A stretch of 64,000 nucleotides of DNA from Dorea sp. 5-2. Lineage in GTDB: Bacteria; Bacillota; Clostridia; Lachnospirales; Lachnospiraceae. The translations under genes were made by a program, and so were the position numbers. Below are positions 43,870 to 54,189 of the stretch, in pieces. The notes under the pieces were generated by a model, which was not told the origin of the DNA, did not search any database, and was given only the letters and a program-made list of their open reading frames with translations. The stretch spans positions 169,637-233,636 of the forward strand of contig NZ_KE159715.1 in the NCBI RefSeq assembly GCF_000403455.2, read 5' to 3'. Position 1 is the first letter of the stretch. Every line of letters starts with the position of its first letter.

Positions 43870-43884
43870 GTGGTAAATAAAGCA

Positions 43885-45423
43885 ATGAACAGTGTAATTA
43901 AAGGTGCCAGCTATGTGCTTGCACATACACCACAGATGGTGGTATATAATGGAACTACCCAGACAACAGAGAGGATCGTGAATCCGGAGTCTGAGTATTT
44001 AAAAGAGTTAGAGAGCCATTTACGTTCCTATGAGGAATGTGTGAACTACTGGCCGAACCAGGTATATATCGGCAATGCGACGCCGGAAGATCTTGCAGGC
44101 GTGGAGTTCCCATACTATGACAAGGTAAAAGAAGGCGCTGAAAGATACGGCAAATACGGCGAGATCATGCCGGAAGAAGAGTTCATCCTTCTGGTACAGG
44201 CATGTGATCAGTTCGAAGTTGTTAAGATCGACAAGGAGTTTGTAAGCGCACACAAGGATGCGTTTGCGGCAGATCCGATCATCACAGAAGATATTGTGGC
44301 AAGAGTTGAGGAAGGCGTGGAGCTCTCCGAGATCGAGGCGTCAGTAAAGGACGAACATGCAGAAGGAATCTATGTTGCAGGCAAGCTTGTGGCATGTGTG
44401 AAGAGAGCGCACGATATCGACGTGAACCTGTCCGCACACGTTATGCATGAGAACCTGATGAGCAAGGCGTCAAGCGTGCTGGCTCTGTTATACGGCGTGA
44501 AGAATGCCGGGATCAGCAAGGATGATATCGAGTATGTGATCGACTGTGCTGAGGAAGCCTGCGGTGATATGAACCAGAGAGGCGGCGGCAACTTCGCAAA
44601 GGCTGCGGCAGAGATCGCAGGTCTTAATAATGCGACAGGTTCCGACAGCCGTGGATTCTGTGCGGGACCATCCCATGCACTCATTGAGGCAGCTGCTCTG
44701 GTTAAATCCGGCGCATACAAGTGCGTGGCTGTTACAGCCGGCGGATGTACGGCAAAGCTTGGTATGAACGGCAAAGATCATGTGAAGAAAGGTCTTCCGA
44801 TCTTAGAAGACTGTCTGGCAGGCTTCTGTGTGATCCTTTCCGAGAACGATGGAGTGAATCCGGAGATCAATCTTGATATCCTGGGACGTCACACTGTCGG
44901 AACAGGAAGCGCACCGCAGAACGTTATCGGAAGTCTTGTGGCAGATCCGCTTGAGAGAGCAGGGCTTAAGATCACGGATATCGACAAATTCTCTCCTGAG
45001 ATGCAGAATCCGGATATCACCAAGCCGGCGGGCGCAGGCGACGTGCCGATGGCAAACTACAAGATGATCGCGGCTCTTGCTGTAAAGCGCGGCGAGCTTG
45101 ACAGAAAGGAACTGGCTTCCTTCAGCGCCAACCACGGCCTTACAGGATGGGCTCCGACACAGGGACATATCCCGTCAGGCGTACCATACATCGGATTCGC
45201 AAGAGAGGATATCCTTGCAGGAAAGATGAAGACAGCTATGATCATCGGAAAAGGAAGTCTGTTCCTTGGACGTATGACCAACCTGTTCGACGGTGTTTCC
45301 TTCGTGATCCAGGCAAATACAAAGGCAGAGGCAGAAGTTGCTGCGGGCGTATCTGAGGAAGAGGTAAAGGGATTGATCGCAAAGGCGATGAAGGATTTCG
45401 CAGCTTCCCTGATCGCAGAGTAA
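43885..45423 (+). CDS. grdC: Glycine reductase protein C, subunit GrdC (FabH-like beta)
   Basis: 512 residues from ATG 43885 (AAAGGTGG 11 bases upstream); GTG 43870 is an alternative. With GrdD it converts the Se-carboxymethyl group on GrdA to acetyl phosphate. N-terminal MNSVIKGASYVLAHTPQM and the SDSRGFCAGPSHALIEAAAL and ANHGLTGWAPTQGHIPSG segments are characteristic; the thiolase-like fold is shared with FabH. Fourteen bases before grdD. Confidence 0.94.
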   Translation: MNSVIKGASYVLAHTPQMVVYNGTTQTTERIVNPESEYLKELESHLRSYEECVNYWPNQVYIGNATPEDLAGVEFPYYDKVKEGAERYGKYGEIMPEEEFILLVQACDQFEVVKIDKEFVSAHKDAFAADPIITEDIVARVEEGVELSEIEASVKDEHAEGIYVAGKLVACVKRAHDIDVNLSAHVMHENLMSKASSVLALLYGVKNAGISKDDIEYVIDCAEEACGDMNQRGGGNFAKAAAEIAGLNNATGSDSRGFCAGPSHALIEAAALVKSGAYKCVAVTAGGCTAKLGMNGKDHVKKGLPILEDCLAGFCVILSENDGVNPEINLDILGRHTVGTGSAPQNVIGSLVADPLERAGLKITDIDKFSPEMQNPDITKPAGAGDVPMANYKMIAALAVKRGELDRKELASFSANHGLTGWAPTQGHIPSGVPYIGFAREDILAGKMKTAMIIGKGSLFLGRMTNLFDGVSFVIQANTKAEAEVAAGVSEEEVKGLIAKAMKDFAASLIAE

Positions 45424-45437
45424 GGGGGACGGTAACG

Positions 45438-46592
45438 ATGGCTAATAATATAGAGAGAATGATTGCCGATACCTTTATGGAGATGGCTCAGGGTCTTGAG
45501 ACCGGAAGCTTTGGAAAGAGGCCGAAGGTGGCCCTTACTGGTATGGGCAGCGAGCATGGAGAAGAGAATTCCATGAAAGCGGCCGTAGAGGCGGCAAAAG
45601 ACGGAATCGACGTATACTATATCGGAACATTAGAGGCGGAAGGCGTGACTACTATTAAGGTGGCCAACGACGAGGAAGGCCACGACCGTATGGAAGAGAT
45701 GCTGAAGAATGGAGAAGTGGACGCTGCAGTTACCATGCATTTCCCGTTCCCCATCGGCGTATCTACCGTAGGACGCTGTGTGACACCGGCGACCGCGAAG
45801 GAGATGTTCATCGCGAATACGACCGGAACCTCCAGTACAGACCGTATTGAAGGAATGATCAAGAATGCGATCTACGGGATCATTGCGGCAAAGGCATGCG
45901 GAACAGCGAATCCGACCGTAGGTATCCTGAATGTAGACGGTGCGCGCCAGACAGAGAAGGCGCTGAAGCAGTTGCAGGAAAAAGGATATGATATTGCATT
46001 TGCAGAGTCCGGAAGGGCAGACGGCGGATGCGTGATGAGAGGAAACGACGTGCTGCAGGCATCTCCTGACATTATGGTAACGGATTCTCTTACAGGAAAT
46101 ATCCTGGTTAAGATGTTATCCTCCTTCAACACAGGCGGAAGCTTCGAGGCAACAGGCTATGGTTATGGTCCTGGGATCGGAGAGGGTTATGAGCAGTTAG
46201 TCATGATCGTATCCAGAGCCAGCGGCGCTCCGGTGATCGCGAATGCGATCCGCTATGCAGGGCAGCTGGTGAGAGGCAAAGTATTCGAGGTTGCGAAGGC
46301 AGAATTCGCAGCAGTGAAGAAGGCGGGGCTTAAGGAGATCTTAGACGCGCTGAAGGCTTCTCAGAAACCTGCAGGCGCGGCAGAAGAGGTAAAAGAACCT
46401 CCGAAGGAGATCGTAACGGCTCAGATCGCAGGTATCGAGGTAATGGATCTGGAGGATGCGGTGAAAGCGCTGTGGAAGATCAATATCTACGCAGAGAGCG
46501 GAATGGGCTGTACCGGACCGATCGTGCGTGTGTCTGACGCGAACCTTGCGAAGGCGGAGGAAGAGCTTAAGAAGGCAGGGTATGTCAGCTAG
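45438..46592 (+). CDS. grdD: Glycine reductase protein C, subunit GrdD (PlsX-like alpha)
   Basis: 384 residues. Forms protein C with GrdC; the conserved C-terminal ESGMGCTGPIVRVSD holds the Cys known to carry the acetyl group before phosphorolysis to acetyl phosphate. N-terminal part resembles PlsX/phosphotransacetylase folds. RBS GGGGACGG. Last gene of the locus, followed by a strong terminator. Confidence 0.94.
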   Translation: MANNIERMIADTFMEMAQGLETGSFGKRPKVALTGMGSEHGEENSMKAAVEAAKDGIDVYYIGTLEAEGVTTIKVANDEEGHDRMEEMLKNGEVDAAVTMHFPFPIGVSTVGRCVTPATAKEMFIANTTGTSSTDRIEGMIKNAIYGIIAAKACGTANPTVGILNVDGARQTEKALKQLQEKGYDIAFAESGRADGGCVMRGNDVLQASPDIMVTDSLTGNILVKMLSSFNTGGSFEATGYGYGPGIGEGYEQLVMIVSRASGAPVIANAIRYAGQLVRGKVFEVAKAEFAAVKKAGLKEILDALKASQKPAGAAEEVKEPPKEIVTAQIAGIEVMDLEDAVKALWKINIYAESGMGCTGPIVRVSDANLAKAEEELKKAGYVS

Positions 46593-46640
46593 TACATCAT
46601 TGCAGATGAGTTAGCAGTTCTTTGTAATAAAAAGATAAAT

Positions 46641-46695
46641 GAAAGTGGTATTCTTGACTGACGGTATGCCGGTGTCAAGATGCCACTTTTCTTTA
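46641..46695 (+). terminator. Rho-independent terminator of the grd locus
   Basis: Long arms GAAAGTGGTATTCTTGAC (46641-46658) and GTCAAGATGCCACTTTTC (46674-46691) with a T-rich tail. Confidence 0.9.
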
Positions 46696-46801
46696 TAGTA
46701 TGCGAGTCTTATACTGAATATTGCGGTGTGTCTCATGATTTTGAATTAAGTTTTTAAGAACACTCGAAGTACAGGAAGATGATGGGAGGAGATGAAAAAT
46801 T

Positions 46802-47734
46802 ATGGAAATGGTTTTGAATAGGACGTTTGCGGACAGGGTGTCTCTTCCCTGGGATCGGCTGTTAAGAGCAGTGTTGATCCTCTTGCTCGTGGGTGTGTTG
46901 ACGTCGTATATACAAAAATATGTGGGTAGGATGGAAGCAGGTAAAGAGACTGCAAAAGCAGTGGATACAAGAAGCGGAGAATGGATTCCTAAGAGGAACA
47001 AAGCAGATATCCATAAAGGTTTGTCTGTTGAGAATATCAGAGGAATCTTGTGTGCGGTAAGTGAAGAGAATGCGATAGATAAGAGTAAGATGAATCCGGA
47101 GTATAAGGAAATACAGTGTTCTGTGAATACAGCGGAGCCGATAACTGTCAGTGAAGAGACAGAAAGATCGTATATCAGTCTTCCGAAGACAGACGATGGG
47201 AATCCGGGCGAGATCGATACCGGAACCAAAGCGCCCATTACAGGCGGAATGGAGATTGCGGCAGATAATTCCGGGAATAGTGAGAGCGGGGCGGACATGC
47301 CGATTACAGAGGGATCAGAAGACAATGCCAAGGAGCCGGGAGTAACCGAAGATGGCAGTGCGGAGAATATTGAGGAAGCTGCGCAGGATGAACTAAGCGG
47401 AATCAGGATCATTTCAGGCTTCAGGCTGGATGAGGAAGGATATATTGTAGGAATAGACAGTAATATTGATGTGACGGATGATGTGCTGATCATCCCGATG
47501 GTTTCGGGATGTATTGGGATCAGGAACAATGCGTTAGCAGGACTGGGAGGAAGTGTGTTTGAAATCTATATTCCGGCGAATATCTGCAATATTATGCCAG
47601 GTGCATTTGCAGGGCTTACATCATTGGTGTTCATAGAAGTGGCAGAAGATAATCCGTGCTATTACAGTATAGACGGGGTTCTGTATTCCAGGACAGGAGA
47701 AGAGGTCTTCCATCCATGTAATAGGATGGAGTGA
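46802..47734 (+). CDS. Membrane-anchored protein with BspA-like leucine-rich repeat
   Basis: 310 residues, RBS GGGAGGAGA. One N-terminal membrane helix (LLRAVLILLLVGVLTSYI, about res 20-37), then a long acidic, low-complexity region (res 60-200) rich in Glu/Thr/Ser, then an LRR_5/BspA-type end (GAFAGLTSLVFIEVAEDNP, YYSIDGVLYSR). The ending FHPCNRME is shorter than usual for BspA proteins, which carry many repeats; it may be truncated. Likely outside the cell, function unknown. Confidence 0.7.
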   Translation: MEMVLNRTFADRVSLPWDRLLRAVLILLLVGVLTSYIQKYVGRMEAGKETAKAVDTRSGEWIPKRNKADIHKGLSVENIRGILCAVSEENAIDKSKMNPEYKEIQCSVNTAEPITVSEETERSYISLPKTDDGNPGEIDTGTKAPITGGMEIAADNSGNSESGADMPITEGSEDNAKEPGVTEDGSAENIEEAAQDELSGIRIISGFRLDEEGYIVGIDSNIDVTDDVLIIPMVSGCIGIRNNALAGLGGSVFEIYIPANICNIMPGAFAGLTSLVFIEVAEDNPCYYSIDGVLYSRTGEEVFHPCNRME

Positions 47735-48034
47735 TCGGATCTGACGGAGCTGTGAAGGTAAGGTATTTAGAAAAGGGCTGTAGCAATACATCTGTTATAC
47801 ACAATATAGGACCGAGGATCGTGAAGATTCTATCCACATATTGTGTAAGCGGTGTTTGCGGCAGTTCCTTTTGTTTTATCAGCATCTTAGAGGGGTCTGA
47901 AAATTCAGGTACGGCAAGGTTGTATCTTGCCAGATGATAAATAATACTATGATTTCCTGCGGTCAAGTGATATAATATATAAAATTATAAGCAGGATCCT
48001 ATTTTTGGGAATTCAAAGGCAGAGGGGGGACGGT

Positions 48035-49267
48035 ATGAAGATCCGACAGATTACAAGAGATAAAGACGAATATATGGATATGCTGCTCATGGCTGACCCT
48101 CAGAAGGATATGATTGAGAGTTATCTTTATCGGAGTGAGATGTTTGTGTTGGTGAACGGAGGCGATATCTGTTCGATCTGTGTGGTGCAGCCATTGAAAA
48201 ACCGTAAATGTGAACTTAAAAATATTGTCACCAGAGTAGAAGACAGGGGGAAAGGATACGCCAGATACCTGATACATTATATCTGCGAATACTATGGTGA
48301 TGTGTGCGATACGATGTATGCGGGAACCGGTAACAGTAAGAAGATGATAGATTTCCTGGAGCATTGTGGTTTTGTGAATTCACATATGATCGTGAATTAT
48401 TATGTGGATCACTATCAGATGCCTGTTTATGAAAACGGAGTCAGGATCACGGATAAGGTCTTTCTGAAAAAGAAGCTGGATTCGGCAGTTGATGTAAAGA
48501 AAGTGGTGGATCTGGCTCTGGAGGCAGGGAGGATCCTGCTGAAGAATGGAGCGGAGATCTTTCGGGTAGATGAGACGATTACCAGGATCTGTCACTGTTA
48601 TCAGGTCGAATATGTGGATACGTTCATCTTAAGCCATGCGATCTTCGTCAGCGCGGAGAATGGCATAGAAGAGGCATATACGAAGGTAAAACAGGTTCCG
48701 CTGTCATCCTCTCATCTGGGGATCGTGGCTGAGGTGAACGAATTGTCCAGAGAGATAGAGGCGGGAAAAGTAGGGATCGAAGAAGCGTTCCGAAGGTTGG
48801 AAAAGATAGACCGGATGCCGCCGGTGAAGGGATATTTCCAGGTACTCGCGGCAGGGGCGGGCAGCGGATTCTTAGGGTATCTCCTGGGAGCCTCCGTGAC
48901 AGAGAGCGCCGTTTCCTTCGTGATCGGATGTATCTTATATATCTGGGTCCTGAAGGCAAAGAGACATCAGATACCAAAGATCATGGTTAATATCATCGGC
49001 GGAATGATCATTACGGTGTTGGCGATCTTGGCGCTTCATCTTTCCTTTTTGGGAAATGTCAGGATGGACGGGATGATCATCGGTTCGATCATGCCGCTGG
49101 TACCGGGGCTTGCGTTCGTGAATGCGATCAGAGATATTGCAGACAGTGATTTCCTGTCCGGGACGGTGCGTATGATCGATGCATTAATGGTCTTTGTATG
49201 TATCTCCGTAGGCGTGGGTATCACGCTTAGCTTCTACAATAACATGATCGGAGGCCTGTTGTTATGA
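48035..49267 (+). CDS. GNAT acetyltransferase-ThrE (threonine/serine exporter) fusion
   Basis: 410 residues from ATG 48035 (AGAGGGGGGAC seven bases upstream). Residues 1-125 resemble a GNAT fold (CSICVVQPL, NIVTRVEDRGKGYARYLI, and AGTGNSKKMIDFLEHCGFV); residues about 150-410 are ThrE/DUF1212 (LALEAGRILLKNGAEIFRVD, cytosolic domain, then about five membrane helices, LVPGLAFVNAIRDI). The partner ThrE_2 subunit is encoded next, overlapping by four bases. Together they likely export Thr/Ser or related metabolites. The acetyltransferase part may tag the substrate or regulate the exporter; this is unknown. Confidence 0.82.
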   Translation: MKIRQITRDKDEYMDMLLMADPQKDMIESYLYRSEMFVLVNGGDICSICVVQPLKNRKCELKNIVTRVEDRGKGYARYLIHYICEYYGDVCDTMYAGTGNSKKMIDFLEHCGFVNSHMIVNYYVDHYQMPVYENGVRITDKVFLKKKLDSAVDVKKVVDLALEAGRILLKNGAEIFRVDETITRICHCYQVEYVDTFILSHAIFVSAENGIEEAYTKVKQVPLSSSHLGIVAEVNELSREIEAGKVGIEEAFRRLEKIDRMPPVKGYFQVLAAGAGSGFLGYLLGASVTESAVSFVIGCILYIWVLKAKRHQIPKIMVNIIGGMIITVLAILALHLSFLGNVRMDGMIIGSIMPLVPGLAFVNAIRDIADSDFLSGTVRMIDALMVFVCISVGVGITLSFYNNMIGGLLL

Positions 49268-49749
49268 TGCATACTGTTATGAATGTGATATGCTCCTTCA
49301 TGGGAACCATAGGGTTTGCCGTGATGTTTAATGTGCCCATGCGTTTCTATCTGTGCTGTGGATTTACCGGAACGGCGGGGTGGATGGCCTATTATGCCAT
49401 AGTGAATGGAGATATGTCTGCTGTTACGGCGTCTTTTTTCGGAACATTGGCGGTTGTGCTGATCTCCAGGATCCTGACGGTGCTGATGAAATGTCCGATC
49501 ACGATATTCCTGGTGCCGGGGATCATTCCGCTGGTACCAGGCGCAGGGATCTATTATACCGTATATTACATAGTTACAGATCAGCTTGCGGAGGCGTCAA
49601 GAAGAGGGATGGAGTCAGTAAAGGCGGCGTTTGCCATCGTACTTGGGATCGTGGTTGTCGTAGCGATACCCAGGGATCTGTTCCACAGACTGTTTTATTT
49701 CAGAAATCTCAGAAATAAGGATACGGATGAACCCGAAGTGAAATCATAG
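49264..49749 (+). CDS. ThrE_2-type threonine/serine exporter small subunit
   Basis: 161 residues, four to five membrane helices, with ITIFLVPGIIPLVPGAGIYY typical of ThrE_2/DUF3815. Start overlaps the stop of the GNAT-ThrE gene (ATGA). The split ThrE+ThrE_2 pair corresponds to the two halves of full-length actinobacterial ThrE. Confidence 0.88.
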   Translation: MMHTVMNVICSFMGTIGFAVMFNVPMRFYLCCGFTGTAGWMAYYAIVNGDMSAVTASFFGTLAVVLISRILTVLMKCPITIFLVPGIIPLVPGAGIYYTVYYIVTDQLAEASRRGMESVKAAFAIVLGIVVVVAIPRDLFHRLFYFRNLRNKDTDEPEVKS

Positions 49750-49852
49750 AAAAGGTTGAAGGATCGTTTGTATCTATGGTACAATATGGATATAAGCAGG
49801 TTATGCAAAGCGGTACAGGAATGAAACAGGTATCATAAAGGAAGGTGGGTAT

Positions 49853-50599
49853 ATGTTAGAAGGAAACTTACTTCAAATATTAAGAGAAAGCAAGTATACG
49901 ACGGTTTTAAGCGGATTTGGTATGTTGCTTGAGAGTGGGTATCCGGCAATTCGGGATGGGGAAGTATCGTATGACATTGAGCAGAAATATGGGTACTCTA
50001 TGGAAGAGATGTTTTCCAGCGCCTTTTATTCTACCAGGAAAGAAAAGTTTTATAATTTTTACCGAAATGAATTACTGAGCCAGCTTGAAAAACCGCCGGG
50101 AAAAGGATTTACCGGGATGGCGGAGTTAGAGAGAAGAGGACTGATCCAGTGTATCATTACCAGAAGGATCTTCGGGCTTCCGCGAAGGGCGGGATGTAAG
50201 AATGTAATAGACCTCCACGGCAATGTATACGATAATTTCTGTCCGCACTGCGGACGTACATATCCTATGGAATATATCAGGGATTCCGTCAGGGTTCCGT
50301 TGTGTGAGCACTGCAAGACTCCGGTAAGGCCGAGGGTATGTCTGTTCGGCGAGATGGTTGACAACCGTGTGATCACCAGGGCCGCCGAGGAGATTCAGAG
50401 GGCGGAGGTGCTTCTGGTACTGGGAACGAACTTGAAGTCTTATCTGTGCAGCCAGCTTACGGATTATTATGGAGGGCAGAAGCTGATACTGGTGAATGAA
50501 ACTCCGCATTATTCAGATCGGTTTGCCGATATCGTGATCCATCAGAGGGTAGATGACCTGATGGAAAGAATACAAAAAGAATTAGGAGATAAAATATGA
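49853..50599 (+). CDS. Degenerate Sir2-family protein
   Basis: 248 residues, RBS AAGGAAGGTGG. The fold is that of sirtuins: four-Cys zinc ribbon C130/C133 and C151/C154, LHGN with catalytic His122, [11 protein letters not shown] and GTNLKS. But NAD-contact motifs are altered: GAGxS is GFGML (res 21-25) and the NxD motif in TQNIDxLH is TRRIFGLP (res 103-110). Loss of both the Asn and Asp argues against normal NAD-dependent deacylation. Coupled to gltX by a four-base overlap. Confidence 0.85.
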   Translation: MLEGNLLQILRESKYTTVLSGFGMLLESGYPAIRDGEVSYDIEQKYGYSMEEMFSSAFYSTRKEKFYNFYRNELLSQLEKPPGKGFTGMAELERRGLIQCIITRRIFGLPRRAGCKNVIDLHGNVYDNFCPHCGRTYPMEYIRDSVRVPLCEHCKTPVRPRVCLFGEMVDNRVITRAAEEIQRAEVLLVLGTNLKSYLCSQLTDYYGGQKLILVNETPHYSDRFADIVIHQRVDDLMERIQKELGDKI

Positions 50600-52056
50600 G
50601 TAAAGTAAGAACAAGATTTGCACCAAGCCCTACCGGCAGGATGCATGTGGGAAATTTAAGAACGGCGCTTTATGCGTATCTGATCGCAAAGCATGAGAAC
50701 GGAGATTTCATGCTCCGGATAGAGGATACGGATCAGGAGCGTTTTGTGGAAGGGGCTTTGGAGATTATCTACCATACGCTGGAAGAGACGGGGCTTATAC
50801 ATGACGAGGGTCCTGATAAGGACGGCGGAGTCGGTCCTTATGTACAGAGTGAGCGTAACGCGTCCGGGCTGTACCTTCAGTATGCGAAGCAGCTGATCGA
50901 TCAGGGAGACGCTTATTACTGCTTCTGTGATAAAGAGAGGCTTGCCTCGTTGAAGAGCAGTGTGTCGGAAGACGGAGGGACAGAGATCATAGTCTATGAC
51001 AAGCATTGTCTCGGGCTTAGCAAAGAAGAGGTAGAGGCGAATCTTGCGGCAGGAAAACCGTATGTGATCCGGTTTAATATGCCGGCAGAAGGGACGACGA
51101 CCTTCAAGGATGATATCTATGGAGATATTACCGTACCCAATGAAGAACTGGAGGATCTGATCCTGATCAAGTCAGACGGGTATCCGACCTATAATTTCGC
51201 CAATGTCATCGACGATCATCTCATGGGGATCACGCATGTGGTAAGGGGAAATGAATATCTGTCATCCGCACCGAAATACAACAGGATCTATGAAGCTTTT
51301 GGATGGGAGATTCCGACATATGTCCACTGTCCGCTGATCACCGATGAGAATCATAAGAAGCTGAGCAAACGCTGCGGCCATTCTTCTTATGAGGATCTGA
51401 TCGAGCAGGGATTCATTACCGAGGCGGTGGTGAATTATGTGGCGCTGCTTGGATGGTGCCCGGAAGGAAACCAGGAGATCTTCTCACTGGAAGAGCTGGT
51501 TCGTGCGTTTGATTACCGGCATATGAGCAAGTCGCCGGCAGTATTTGATATTGTGAAACTTAAGTGGATGAATAGCGAATACTTCAAAGCCATGGATGAA
51601 GAGCGTTTCTATGATATGGCGAAGGCATATATCAGGGAGACAGTGACGAAGGATTATGATCTGAAGAAGATCGCGTCGCTTGTGAGAACCAGGATAGAGG
51701 TGTTCCCGGATATCAGGGAACAGATAGATTTCTTTGAGGAATTACCGGAATATGATACGGCGATGTATTGCCATAAGAAGATGAAAACGGATGAAGAGAA
51801 GTCTCTTGGCGTGTTAAAAGAGGTATTGCCGCTGTTGGAGTCTCAAGATGATTTTAGTAATGACGCATTGTTTACGGTTCTAAAGAGTTATGTAGACAGC
51901 ATGGGATATAAGACCGGGTTCGTTATGTGGCCGGTGAGGACGGCTGTGTCCGGGAAGCAGAATACTCCGGGCGGTGCAACAGAGATCATGGAGATACTTG
52001 GAAAAGAAGAATCTCTGAAAAGAATCCGAAAAGGAATAGAGATGTTAAGCAGATAA
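50596..52056 (+). CDS. gltX: Glutamyl-tRNA synthetase
   Basis: 486 residues. Class I motifs: HIGH-like in [16 protein letters not shown] and KMSKS-like [22 protein letters not shown] is characteristic of GluRS. It may be discriminating or not; the sequence alone does not tell. Start overlaps the stop of the sirtuin-like gene (ATGA). The last gene of this pair lies nine bases before the helicase. Confidence 0.95.
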   Translation: MSKVRTRFAPSPTGRMHVGNLRTALYAYLIAKHENGDFMLRIEDTDQERFVEGALEIIYHTLEETGLIHDEGPDKDGGVGPYVQSERNASGLYLQYAKQLIDQGDAYYCFCDKERLASLKSSVSEDGGTEIIVYDKHCLGLSKEEVEANLAAGKPYVIRFNMPAEGTTTFKDDIYGDITVPNEELEDLILIKSDGYPTYNFANVIDDHLMGITHVVRGNEYLSSAPKYNRIYEAFGWEIPTYVHCPLITDENHKKLSKRCGHSSYEDLIEQGFITEAVVNYVALLGWCPEGNQEIFSLEELVRAFDYRHMSKSPAVFDIVKLKWMNSEYFKAMDEERFYDMAKAYIRETVTKDYDLKKIASLVRTRIEVFPDIREQIDFFEELPEYDTAMYCHKKMKTDEEKSLGVLKEVLPLLESQDDFSNDALFTVLKSYVDSMGYKTGFVMWPVRTAVSGKQNTPGGATEIMEILGKEESLKRIRKGIEMLSR

Positions 52057-52065
52057 GGGGAGTCT

Positions 52066-53916
52066 ATGAGTCTGAATCAAGCTCAGTTAAGGGCAGTCGC
52101 CCATAAAGACGGGCCATGTATGGTTCTTGCCGGTCCCGGATCCGGGAAAACTCTTACCATAGCGAAGCGAATAGAATATCTGATCACGGAATATAAGGTA
52201 AGGCCAGAAGAGATTCTGGTCATTACCTTTACGAAATATGCCGCGAATGAGATGAAGGAGCGGTTCCGGAAAGTCATGGGGCAATCCGGGATACCTGTAA
52301 CCTTTGGGACATTTCATGGGATATATTACGGTATATTAAAGTGGGCATATCGGTTGGATCAGAGGAATATCCTGTCTGACAGGGAGAAGTATGAGCTGCT
52401 TGGGCAGGCAGCGGCGCGGATGGAATGGGAAGCGGCTGAATATGCCGGAGAAGAGAATGAGTATCTTCAGGAACTGGCGGCAGAGATTGGAAATGTAAAA
52501 AATCATTGCCGTGATATCGGTGAATATAAGTCACGGCGCTATGATACGCGGCGATTTCGGGAATTGTATCTGGCATATGAAGAGGAAAAAAAGAAGCTTA
52601 GGAAGATTGATTTTGAAGATATGATCCTATATTGCCGGGAGTTGTTCCTCAAGAGGCCGGATATTTTGAAAAAGTGGCAGAAAAAGTTCCGCTATATTCT
52701 GGTGGATGAGTTCCAGGACGTGAACCAGGCGCAATATGACGTGGTGCGTATGTTGGCGGCGCCGGAGGATAATCTGTTCGTGGTGGGAGATGACGATCAG
52801 TCTGTCTACGGCTTCCGCGGCGCCAAACCGGGGATAATGCTGGATTTTAGGAAAGATTATAAAGAAGCGAAGCAGATCCTTCTGGACATTAATTACCGTT
52901 CTCCGGCTTATGTGGTGGACGGCGCATTGAGAGTCATTGACCACAACCAGGAGCGGTTTGATAAGAAGATAACCGCCTGTAAAGGGAAGGGGGAGACGAT
53001 CCATATACAGGAAGTAAAAGATCCGGTGGAAGAAGGGGAGTATGTCCTTGAAAAGATCAGGGAATATTATGAGAAAGGGATCCCTTACGATGAAATGGCA
53101 GTGTTATACCGGACAAGCCTGGAAGTGAGGACACTGGCAGAGATTCTTGCAGAAGATCAGATCCCATTTGATATAAAAGAGAAACCAGGTAATCTGTATG
53201 ATCATTTTATCGGGAAAGACATGGCAAGTTATCTTCATCTGGCGCAGGGAGATTGTGAACGCAGATATTTTCTGCAGATTGCCAACCGGCCGAAGCGTTA
53301 TATCAGCCGTGACAGTATGGAAGGCGGCAGGGTATCGTATGAGTCGCTGCGTAATTTCTACTGTGATAAGGATTGGATGATGGATCGGATCGACCAACTG
53401 GAATGGGATATGAAGATGATAAGGGATAAGACGCCTTTTGCCGCGATCCAGTACATCCGAAAGGGGATCGGATATGATGAATTCCTCCGGGAATACGCGG
53501 CTTGCCGGAAGAAGCCGGAAGAAGAGCTGACGGCGGTATTAGACGAGATCCAGCAGAATTCCAGGTCATTTCAGACGATCGGCGAATGGCTTGCCCATGT
53601 CAAACATTATAAGGAAGTAATGCAAGAGAAAAATGCGGCGGCGAGAGACAAAAGGGAAGACAAAAAAGGCGTGTCGCTGATGACCATGCACGGAGCAAAA
53701 GGGCTTGAATTCAGACTGGTATTTATCATAGAAGGGAACGAAGGGTGTATTCCCTATCGGAAAGCGGATATGAGAGAGGAACTGGAAGAAGAGCGCAGGT
53801 TATTTTATGTTGCGATGACAAGGGCAAAAGAGAAATTGATCATCAGCTATGTGAAAGAGAAAAACGGAAAAGACCTCTGTCCTTCCCGTTTTGTCGAGGA
53901 GTTATTCATCCGGTAA
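52066..53916 (+). CDS. UvrD/PcrA-like superfamily 1 helicase
   Basis: 616 residues, shorter than PcrA (about 720). Walker A LAGPGSGKTLTIAKRI, motif Ia ITFTKYAANEMKERF, motif II ILVDEFQDVNQAQYD, motif III VGDDDQSVYGFRGAKPG, motif IV/V LMTMHGAKGLEFRLVFI, motif VI RRLFYVAMTRAKEKL. A 3'-5' DNA helicase in repair or replication. The end overlaps the antiparallel DUF1292 gene by 15 bases. Confidence 0.92.
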   Translation: MSLNQAQLRAVAHKDGPCMVLAGPGSGKTLTIAKRIEYLITEYKVRPEEILVITFTKYAANEMKERFRKVMGQSGIPVTFGTFHGIYYGILKWAYRLDQRNILSDREKYELLGQAAARMEWEAAEYAGEENEYLQELAAEIGNVKNHCRDIGEYKSRRYDTRRFRELYLAYEEEKKKLRKIDFEDMILYCRELFLKRPDILKKWQKKFRYILVDEFQDVNQAQYDVVRMLAAPEDNLFVVGDDDQSVYGFRGAKPGIMLDFRKDYKEAKQILLDINYRSPAYVVDGALRVIDHNQERFDKKITACKGKGETIHIQEVKDPVEEGEYVLEKIREYYEKGIPYDEMAVLYRTSLEVRTLAEILAEDQIPFDIKEKPGNLYDHFIGKDMASYLHLAQGDCERRYFLQIANRPKRYISRDSMEGGRVSYESLRNFYCDKDWMMDRIDQLEWDMKMIRDKTPFAAIQYIRKGIGYDEFLREYAACRKKPEEELTAVLDEIQQNSRSFQTIGEWLAHVKHYKEVMQEKNAAARDKREDKKGVSLMTMHGAKGLEFRLVFIIEGNEGCIPYRKADMREELEEERRLFYVAMTRAKEKLIISYVKEKNGKDLCPSRFVEELFIR

Positions 53917-54189
53917 TTCCTCGAATTCCTGTGTGTCCATCCATTCATCGAAAGCATCGGCGGCAATCTCGTACTCTTCATCGTCTTCGATGTTCTCGAG
54001 TTCGGGTTCTCCGTCAGCAGTCTCGACATAGCGGTAGAGATATACGTCTCCGTCTTCTGTGTCTCCGTCTTCATTAAGCGGGAGCAGAGCGATGTATTCT
54101 TGTCCTGCCGCTTCAAATAAAGTAAGGATCGCACATGTAACGACTTCGTCATTTTCGAGTGTCAGTTCCACTGTCATGTATTCATCCAT
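53902..54189 (-). CDS. DUF1292 (YrzB-like) acidic protein
   Basis: 95 residues, very acidic at the C-terminus (PELENIEDDEEYEIAADAF). Matches DUF1292 (VELTLENDEVVTCAIL, EYIALLPL). RBS AAAGGAGGCCG before ATG 54187-54189. In most Firmicutes it is next to the Holliday-junction resolvase gene ruvX; here it is alone. Function unknown. Confidence 0.9.
   Translation of the reverse strand: MDEYMTVELTLENDEVVTCAILTLFEAAGQEYIALLPLNEDGDTEDGDVYLYRYVETADGEPELENIEDDEEYEIAADAFDEWMDTQEFEELPDE

Noticed and set aside
47735..48034. Continuation of the LRR protein past 47734 after a frameshift
   Set aside because: Neither other frame shows BspA-like repeats; only a small hairpin (GGCAAG/CTTGCC near 47915) and a weak promoter-like TATAAT are seen.
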